Assembly (NCBI GenBank): GCA_021796055.1
Contig: JAJYOS010000290.1
Location: 1-7,701 of the forward strand
Length of the DNA stretch: 7,701 bases
Source: Bacteroidota bacterium
Lineage (GTDB): Bacteria; Bacteroidota; Kryptoniia; Kryptoniales; JAKASW01
Reading direction: 5' to 3'
Positions 1-4,185 of this stretch are shown piece after piece; position 1 is the stretch's first letter; every line of letters starts with the position of its first letter. Below the pieces are notes generated by a model that had not been told where the DNA came from, ran no database searches, and saw only the letters and a program-made list of their open reading frames with translations. The translations under genes were made by a program, and so were the position numbers.

Positions 1-702
1 TGAACCCTGCCCGTCCCTCTTTGTCGTGAAGAACGGCTCAAAAATATGCCCCAGCGCCTCCTTCTTTATTCCTGAACCTGAATCCGACACTTCAATTTGT
101 ACGTATCGGTCCGCTTCCGCTCCCCGAAAACGAGCGTCGATGACCCCCCGTCCGACGCACTTAGCGGTGATTTCGATTGTTCCCGCGTCCGGCATTGCAT
201 CGCGGGCGTTCAAGCAAAGATTGAGCAGGGCTTGGTGAATCCGATTCGAGTCAGCCCGGATTACAGGGATGTCGGAATCGATCTGAATGCTGAAGCGGAT
301 CTTCTCGGGAAAGATCTCCTTCAGCAGCCCCGTGAGTTCTTCAATTACCTCGCCTATTTTGACACGCTCCGTTACGACCTCGACTTTCCGCGTGAACGTG
401 AGAAGTTGCCTGGCAGTCTGAGCCCCGCGGTCAGTTGCCTTCTTCACGGCGTCGAAGCTCTTTGCAAACCGCTCCGGGTCTTCCCTCCACCTTTCCATGA
501 GTGAGACGTGCCCGGAGATAACGTTCAGTATGTTGTTGAAGTCGTGGGCGATTCCACCGACGAGCGTGCCCAGCGTCTCCAGCCTTTGCGACTGAAGGAC
601 ATGGTCTTCCCAGCGTCGCGGACCTGTTTCATTTGTCGCGAGTCTCCCTTTTGAGAGGGCAAGGTCCGGGCGATCGAACTTCCCGATCTGATTTTCTTCC
701 AT
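1..702 (-). CDS. Sensor histidine kinase, C-terminus cut by window edge
   Basis: This is the transmitter part of a two-component sensor kinase; it should autophosphorylate on His and pass phosphate to a response regulator. 234 residues are visible and the gene runs off the left edge. Seen directly: a HisKA H-box (GGIAHDFNN, His53), an N-box (LNLCLNARDAM, about 159-170), a G1 box (DSGSGI, 207-212) and an F-box (FEPFFTTK, 221-228), in the right order. The G2 lid lies beyond the window. Only about 50 polar residues precede the H-box, with no membrane segment and no PAS or GAF domain, so it is probably cytosolic and takes its signal from a partner. The ATG at 702 is preferred because AAAGGAAAGAAG lies just upstream; an in-frame ATG at 729 is possible, and the frame is closed at 751-753. 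The H-box type is common in NtrB-like kinases that drive sigma-54 regulators. The plus-strand response regulator at 7506 is a candidate partner (inference). Confidence 0.93.
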   Translation of the reverse strand, partial: MEENQIGKFDRPDLALSKGRLATNETGPRRWEDHVLQSQRLETLGTLVGGIAHDFNNILNVISGHVSLMERWREDPERFAKSFDAVKKATDRGAQTARQLLTFTRKVEVVTERVKIGEVIEELTGLLKEIFPEKIRFSIQIDSDIPVIRADSNRIHQALLNLCLNARDAMPDAGTIEITAKCVGRGVIDARFRGAEADRYVQIEVSDSGSGIKKEALGHIFEPFFTTKRDGQGS

Positions 703-945
703 GAATGTCTTCTTTCCTTTTCGGCACATACATCCTGCCTTCTGCGTTATTCAATCGCTTCCTATCACCGACAGGCTCCATCAGTCCTTGCGGGTACTTA
801 ACGCCGCAGGCGACCTGGATGCCTTTGTGTCCTCTTGTCCATATCCGATACCGACACTGACGGCAAAGCAGCCTTCGTCGTGATCGCACTCAAAGAGCAG
901 TACTTCAATGACCTTATCATGACTTCGGCGGGATCCGAAGCCGCG
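690..945 (-). pseudogene. Decayed GGDEF (diguanylate cyclase) domain remnant
   Basis: No intact gene covers this stretch. Two reading frames of the minus strand carry pieces that together resemble the second half of a GGDEF domain. The upstream frame reads HDKVIEVLLFECDHDEGC, which lines up with the family's GGDEF-xVLLPECDxxEA segment, but the signature itself is lost. The other frame then reads GIQVACGVKYPQG and, further on, AEGRMYVPKRKEDIHG. These resemble the family's VTxSIGVAxYP strand and its closing ADxAMYxAKRxGRN helix. The frame change falls near 850-880. With signature and frame both broken, it cannot make c-di-GMP. Its end runs into the start of the histidine kinase, so the kinase may have lost an upstream neighbour or fusion partner. 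The match was made by eye and chance resemblance is possible; boundaries are approximate. Confidence 0.4.
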
Positions 946-999
946 AATCCGACGATGACTCAGCCCTCGTGCTGACGATGAAGCTATGGAGCTGATATT

Positions 1000-1014
1000 G
1001 AAATGTAGGTGCCA
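1000..1014 (-). promoter_or_regulatory. Possible sigma-54 (-24/-12) promoter upstream of the kinase
   Basis: The minus strand reads TGGCACCTACATTTC, against the consensus TGGCACRNNNNTTGC. The -24 element is perfect; the -12 GC is TC and the R position is C. It lies directly downstream of the terminator of the peptide operon and points at the histidine kinase, although the implied start near 988 is about 285 bases from the kinase ATG. The imperfect -12 element makes this tentative. Confidence 0.35.
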
Positions 1015-1015
1015 C

Positions 1016-1051
1016 AAAAACCGGCCCCGCTCTGCCAGAGCTGTCCCGGCC
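1016..1051 (-). terminator. Rho-independent terminator of the peptide operon
   Basis: On the minus strand a GC-rich stem-loop is followed by TTTTT (1020-1016). The outer stem is CCGG/CCGG (1049-1046 with 1024-1021). After a small internal loop comes an inner stem GCTC/GAGC around a TGGCA loop. It sits about 170 bases after the stop codon of the 35-codon peptide gene and before the kinase region, so it closes the radical SAM/precursor transcript. A second hairpin (1052-1067) stands directly before it. Confidence 0.7.
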
Positions 1052-1219
1052 GCCGGATCAAGCCGGCGTACGAGAAAAACCAGCCTCGTCAAAATGCAAA
1101 CTCCTCTTTCCCGGAACGTTGAGTGTGACTGCACTCGCCTGGGCAGGCTCTGGCTCGCGTTCTTGTAAACCAACAAGTTTGAACTCGCAACCGATATTAC
1201 AGATTGCTCGTTCGGTGAT
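1052..1219 (-). other. Structured 3' region between peptide gene and terminator
   Basis: About 170 bases follow the peptide stop codon with no gene that has a start codon and ribosome site. They hold several short perfect inverted repeats: GCCGG/CCGGC (1052-1067), GCCTG/CAGGC (1137-1148) and GAGTG/CACTC (1121-1136), the last two back to back. The frame of the peptide stays open after its TGA as far as 1058. The hairpins may protect the transcript's 3' end, which would favour high precursor expression (inference). Confidence 0.4.
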
Positions 1220-1327
1220 TCAGTCTGGTACGCAAAGCAATGCGTTGCAGCCGAGGCAGTTTGTTCCTGGTTGCTGCTCGGTTTCGGGTTGCTGTACCTG
1301 TACCTTAGGGGCTACTACTACCTTCAT
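1220..1327 (-). CDS. Putative RiPP precursor peptide, 35 aa, C-x2-C-x4-C core
   Basis: A 35-residue peptide starting MKVVVAPKVQVQQ and ending NCLGCNALLCVPD, probably the substrate of the radical SAM/SPASM enzyme encoded just before it on the same strand. Residues 1-22 are polar, rich in Val, Gln and Pro/Glu, and lack Cys, as expected of a leader. Cys24, Cys27 and Cys32 are confined to the last twelve residues, as expected of a core. There is no double-glycine cleavage site and no signal peptide. Its ribosome site, AAAGGAGGTGA, is the best in the window and lies five bases before the ATG, so high translation is expected. It begins 74 bases after the maturase stop and is followed by a terminator. 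Such enzymes commonly install Cys thioether links (sactipeptide or ranthipeptide type), which is the likely product here (inference). I do not recognise the peptide as a member of a named family. Confidence 0.8.
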   Translation of the reverse strand: MKVVVAPKVQVQQPETEQQPGTNCLGCNALLCVPD

Positions 1328-1332
1328 CTGGT

Positions 1333-1343
1333 TCACCTCCTTT
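1333..1343 (-). promoter_or_regulatory. Near-perfect Shine-Dalgarno site of the precursor
   Basis: The minus strand reads AAAGGAGGTGA, complementary to the 16S rRNA 3' end over essentially its whole length, with five bases to the ATG at 1327. It fixes the start and strand of a gene otherwise too short to trust. It is much stronger than the ribosome sites of the enzyme genes, fitting a precursor needed in excess over its maturase. Confidence 0.85.
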
Positions 1344-1401
1344 CCTTTTCTTTTATGTTTAGCATCCAATTAGTATCTCAAAATTGCCTTAAGGAGAGAG
1401 T

Positions 1402-2733
1402 CTAGTTTGTCCCCTCTTGTTGGGCGTTTTCTACGAACATCTTGATATCCTCTTTGTAAGGAGGGCAGACGGGATGGTTGGGAGTTCCATTTTCCCTCAA
1501 TCTTAAAACTTCATTTTTGGGACAATGAGCGGAATTACATATCGGCAATACGGCACAACGGCGGCACTGTGGATACTTTTCGATGCTCGATTCGACCCAG
1601 AGGCTGAAGTTCTTTACGTCGAGATGGATTGTCCCTTCAGCAGTAAGATGGCCCACCAGGTTTTCCGGCATCTCAAAAGCCGATGTGCACTTGTAAATCG
1701 AACCGTCTGGCCCTATGACGAGCGAATGTGGGTCTGCGGCGTAGCACATTCCCAGGGCAGGGTTCAAAAAGAGGTCGCTGTCATAAAGGTACAACCCGAC
1801 TTCGCCGCATATGTCTACTATTTGCTTTCTAAGACTTCTGGTCTCGAAATTGGTAAGCAAATCAAACTGGCTCTTTCCCCACGTGGGTCTCACATAAAAT
1901 CGCGCCCTCTTGTCGTCGCCGACGATATCCTTGACGATGCGGGCAAACTCCGGAACGGTCTTAAGGTTATCCCTGTCGACATTCATCCTCACGACGTACA
2001 TGACTTCCGGATGGTCGGATTTTGCGATGTATCGCAGGTTGGAGATAACCTGGTCGAATGTCGGTCCCCCGGATTCGAGGATCCGGCGCTGATTGTGAAA
2101 TTCTCTCGGACCGTCAATTGTAATCTGGTAGCGGAGTAATCGCCAATCCTTGACTGCCTCTTCGAACACCTCCGGCGTCAGGAGATAGCCGTTTGTTGTA
2201 ATCGTCGCATTAAATGCGGCGTTATATTTGTCTGCCTCTCTGACTGCATGTTTTGAGATGTTTCTGATAACGTCAATCCCGAGAAGCGGTTCACCCCCGA
2301 ACCATTCGATGGAAAATCCATTTACCCGTCCCATATTATTGGAGATGTAATCCTTCAATGCCTTCTGGATTTCCTCACTCATCTTCGGCTTCTGAAAGCT
2401 CTCGTAGCAGTACACGCACCGGAAATTACACTCTTCCGTCGGCATCACTATCAGGCTTACTCTGTCGGTGCTCTTCTGCCTCGCGTTGAACGAAGCGATG
2501 TAGTCGGGAATCTCGTTTGTATCTTCAGGGATTATGAACATTGCGTCTTTCAGTACCGGGAACCACTCATGATCGCTGAGTTGGAATGTCTCATGCCTCC
2601 AGGCCTCCTCAAATCCCGGAAATAAAGGATCCGTGTTGGACAGCTCGACAATAGCCCCGGTCCTTGCGTTGAAGAGACGTGCGCCGTCTTCGGTCTTTAC
2701 CGTTACATTGTAACGGCTCTTCTTATAGTTCAT
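1402..2733 (-). CDS. Radical SAM/SPASM peptide maturase
   Basis: A 443-residue enzyme of the radical SAM/SPASM peptide-modifying class; it should cleave S-adenosylmethionine to a 5'-deoxyadenosyl radical and modify the adjacent Cys-rich peptide. Residues 1-90 (MNYKKSRYNVTV onward) resemble the N-terminal extension usual in RiPP maturases. The radical SAM cluster motif is ECNFRCVYCYES with Cys102, Cys106 and Cys109 (CX3CX2C). SAM-binding FGGEP is at 145-149 and TITTNGYL at 178-184. The SPASM region carries seven Cys for auxiliary Fe-S clusters: 330, 349, 390, 393, 399, 404 and 423. The central motif is CRRCAVLPICNSAHC, spaced CX2CX5CX4C rather than the usual CX2CX5CX3C. The frame extends to a GTG at 2748, but TGGAGAG eight or so bases before the ATG at 2733 favours that ATG. 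It has its own sigma-54-like promoter and enhancer sites. The exact bond formed cannot be read from sequence. Confidence 0.93.
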   Translation of the reverse strand: MNYKKSRYNVTVKTEDGARLFNARTGAIVELSNTDPLFPGFEEAWRHETFQLSDHEWFPVLKDAMFIIPEDTNEIPDYIASFNARQKSTDRVSLIVMPTEECNFRCVYCYESFQKPKMSEEIQKALKDYISNNMGRVNGFSIEWFGGEPLLGIDVIRNISKHAVREADKYNAAFNATITTNGYLLTPEVFEEAVKDWRLLRYQITIDGPREFHNQRRILESGGPTFDQVISNLRYIAKSDHPEVMYVVRMNVDRDNLKTVPEFARIVKDIVGDDKRARFYVRPTWGKSQFDLLTNFETRSLRKQIVDICGEVGLYLYDSDLFLNPALGMCYAADPHSLVIGPDGSIYKCTSAFEMPENLVGHLTAEGTIHLDVKNFSLWVESSIEKYPQCRRCAVLPICNSAHCPKNEVLRLRENGTPNHPVCPPYKEDIKMFVENAQQEGTN

Positions 2734-2769
2734 GGTCACTCTCCACACTTGTTAGTCACCTTGAATAGT

Positions 2770-2784
2770 ACTAATACCGTGCCG
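2770..2784 (-). promoter_or_regulatory. Sigma-54-like promoter of the radical SAM gene
   Basis: The minus strand reads CGGCACGGTATTAGT, against TGGCACRNNNNTTGC. The -24 GG and the following CACG are intact, the spacing is right, and the -12 GC is GT. The implied start near 2758 leaves a leader of about 25 bases before the ATG at 2733. Two palindromic sites are centred at about -82 and -114 from that start, the usual distance for sigma-54 enhancers, and a sigma-54 activator gene lies directly upstream. Context raises confidence beyond what the match alone would give. Confidence 0.6.
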
Positions 2785-2826
2785 GGAAGGAGGCCCCGTA
2801 ATTGAGTTATTTGCGGGGAATGGGTA

Positions 2827-2854
2827 TGGATTTTCCAGAATTCTGGAAAATCCA
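2827..2854. promoter_or_regulatory. Perfect 28-bp palindrome, enhancer site 1
   Basis: The 14-base arm TGGATTTTCCAGAA is followed without spacer by its exact reverse complement. Its core TTCCAGAATTCTGGAA matches site 2 at 14 of 16 positions. No poly-T tract follows on either strand and it lies upstream of a sigma-54-like promoter, so a protein-binding operator is likelier than a terminator. The natural candidate for the bound protein is the sigma-54 activator encoded directly upstream, through its Fis-type helix-turn-helix (inference). Confidence 0.75.
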
Positions 2855-2864
2855 GGCCTTTGCT

Positions 2865-2880
2865 TTCCAGATTTCCGGAA
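2865..2880. promoter_or_regulatory. Second enhancer site, TTCCAGATTTCCGGAA
   Basis: This 16-base site differs from the core of site 1 at two positions and lies within a wider inverted repeat CCAGATT/AATCTGG (2867-2885). Its centre is 32 bp from that of site 1, about three helical turns, so both sites face the same side of the DNA. That is typical of tandem binding sites for sigma-54 activators. A further half-site TTCCAG occurs at 2887-2892. Confidence 0.7.
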
Positions 2881-3018
2881 TCTGGCTTCCAGGAGCGAGT
2901 AGTTTTGCGGGGCGGGCAAGCTGCCGAAGTCAGGCTTCTAAGAACGGCCGGGTGTGATCCTTGTGGGGAGACATGAGTTATTGTTGGCGTCGGATGCGAT
3001 CGGAATAAGAGATAACAT

Positions 3019-3035
3019 GCTGCCTGAACGGCAAC
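3019..3035 (-). terminator. Weak stem-loop after the activator gene
   Basis: The minus strand reads GTTGCC-GTTCA-GGCAGC, a six-pair stem with one G-U pair, about 36 bases after the activator's stop codon. The following bases (ATGTTATCTCTTATT) are T-rich but not a clean T-run. It may be a leaky end to the exporter-activator transcript before the maturase's own promoter. Confidence 0.25.
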
Positions 3036-3070
3036 ACACGCTCCCAACGATTCATTCCGTACAGGAAAAC

Positions 3071-4174
3071 CTACTCATCAACCGAAGCCGGCGATTTCAG
3101 CTTGGATATTTTTCCGGCGACCAATTCGTATACAGTACTCTTTGAAGTCCCCAGTGACTTGGCCACCGACTTGTAGTTACCGGAACAAACAGTCAATGCG
3201 GCCTCAACGAGATTCTCCTTGAAGCATCTTTCTTTTTCCCTGAGGTTGAGATTCTCACCGCGTAATATTCCGCAGTTCATGGCGTCAAACTTCCCCTCCG
3301 GCAAATGACTGACGTCCACCAGGTCTTCGTTCTCGTCGAGCACCGCTATTGTGTATTCAACGACGTTTTTCAATTCCCTTATGTTGCCTGGCCAGCTGTA
3401 GCAGGAGAATATCTCCATCACTTCCGGGGAGACCACGACTCCTTCACGGCCATTGGCATCAAGGAAATATCTGACAAGGGCGGGAATTTCATCTATCCGT
3501 TCTCGCAGCGGCGGGATGGTCAGTTCACAGGCGTGGATTCTATGGTACAAATCTACTCTGAAGGTTTTGTTCTTGACCATTTGAGCGATATCCTCGCCGG
3601 TTGCGCCCACCAGTCTGAAATTGACTTTCCTGGGTGCGACGGAGCCGACCGGATAAAACTCCTGATATTCCAGCGCTCGCAGCAATTTCTTCTGGACCGC
3701 CAGGCTCATTTCCGCCACCTCGTCGAGGAAGAGAGTACCGCCGTCTGCGATTTCAAAGAAGCCCGTCTTATCGCCGCGCGCATCTGTGAAGGCTCCCTTC
3801 ACGTATCCGAAGAGCTCACTTTCCAGCAGGTTATCGGGAATCGCCGCGCAGTTTATTGCCACGAAGCTTCCCGTCGAGTTTCTCGGCGAATTCTCATGTA
3901 CATACCTTGCCAGGATCTCCTTCCCACTTCCGGTTTCGCCCGTAATCAGCATTGGTAAGTCAGATTTGGAAAGCTTTCTGGCCCTGTCATAAATCCTCTT
4001 CATGGCGTCATTTCGCATCACCGGGAGAGCTAGAGCAATGATGGCGGCGTTCGACGCCAGCCAATGCGCGCCATGAGAGAATGTCGGAATCAAATGACTC
4101 GCCGCACTGCAGAGAATGCCTGACAGGACACTCGCCTTTAGGGCGAAAACAATTGTTATGGCTGACATATCCAT
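3071..4174 (-). CDS. Sigma-54-dependent transcriptional activator without receiver domain
   Basis: A 367-residue bacterial enhancer-binding protein that should use ATP to open promoters held by sigma-54 RNA polymerase. AAA+ motifs, in order: Walker A GETGSGKE (79-86), sigma-54 contact loop GAFTDA (127-132), Walker B GGTLFLDE (145-152), sensor I region GATGED (190-195), arginine fingers in FRVDLYHR (205-212) and sensor II WPGNIREL (261-268). The C-terminus has a Fis-type helix-turn-helix (about 317-351). Where NtrC-type proteins carry a receiver there are only about 55 residues, including hydrophobic runs near 5-30 and 40-52 that could be membrane segments. The contact loop has Asp for the usual second Gly, a variant also known in other activators, and sensor I has Gly where Asn or His is usual. 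AAAAGGA five bases upstream favours the ATG at 4174; an ATG at 4189 overlapping the permease stop by four bases is the alternative. It probably controls the promoter at 2770-2784. Confidence 0.93.
   Translation of the reverse strand: MDMSAITIVFALKASVLSGILCSAASHLIPTFSHGAHWLASNAAIIALALPVMRNDAMKRIYDRARKLSKSDLPMLITGETGSGKEILARYVHENSPRNSTGSFVAINCAAIPDNLLESELFGYVKGAFTDARGDKTGFFEIADGGTLFLDEVAEMSLAVQKKLLRALEYQEFYPVGSVAPRKVNFRLVGATGEDIAQMVKNKTFRVDLYHRIHACELTIPPLRERIDEIPALVRYFLDANGREGVVVSPEVMEIFSCYSWPGNIRELKNVVEYTIAVLDENEDLVDVSHLPEGKFDAMNCGILRGENLNLREKERCFKENLVEAALTVCSGNYKSVAKSLGTSKSTVYELVAGKISKLKSPASVDE
3103..3126 (+). repeat. 24-bp exact repeat, internal copy
   Basis: These 24 bases (beginning TGGATATTTTTCC on the plus strand) recur identically and in the same orientation at 7678-7701, the very end of the window. 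Here they lie within the C-terminal codons of the sigma-54 activator, read antisense. The match stops at 3102/7677 on the left; on the right the window ends before it does. Confidence 0.9.
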
Positions 4175-4185
4175 GATGTTCCTTT

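Larger units (their letters stand above)
2734..3070 (-). other. Non-coding control region of the maturase-precursor unit
   Basis: About 340 bases without a convincing gene separate the sigma-54 activator from the maturase. In minus-strand order they hold a weak stem-loop (3035-3019), a stretch of about 120 bases where I see nothing definite, two related palindromes (2880-2865 and 2854-2827), an inverted repeat CCCCG/CGGGG (2794-2798 with 2814-2818), a sigma-54-like promoter (2784-2770) and the maturase ribosome site. The layout is that of an enhancer-dependent promoter. A 103-codon open frame across it has no domain or composition suggesting a protein. Confidence 0.7.

Noticed and set aside
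31..43. AACGGCTCAAAA near the left edge recurs near 7642-7653
   Set aside because: A 12-base match is expected about once or twice by chance in a window this long.
722..737. Plus-strand CGGCACATACATCCT resembling a sigma-54 site
   Set aside because: The -12 half does not match and no plus-strand gene follows.
835..975. Plus-strand frame from a TTG reading about 46 residues (DTDGKAAFVVIALKEQ...)
   Set aside because: No ATG and no ribosome site; it is antisense to the stretch resembling GGDEF fragments.
1119..1373. Plus-strand 84-codon frame with a Cys-rich segment (GCCSVSGCC), tempting as a RiPP precursor
   Set aside because: It is antisense to the minus-strand precursor, which has a near-perfect ribosome site and follows the maturase on the same strand; no comparable start signal exists on the plus strand.
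1525..2139. Plus-strand 204-codon frame
   Set aside because: Antisense to the radical SAM/SPASM gene, whose Cys motifs fix the coding strand.
2736..3047. Minus-strand 103-codon frame across the control region
   Set aside because: It overlaps the sigma-54-like promoter and palindromes, has no recognisable domain and a Pro/Ser/Arg-rich composition typical of non-coding frames.
3305..3958. Plus-strand 217-codon frame
   Set aside because: Antisense to the AAA+ core of the sigma-54 activator, whose motifs are all intact on the minus strand.
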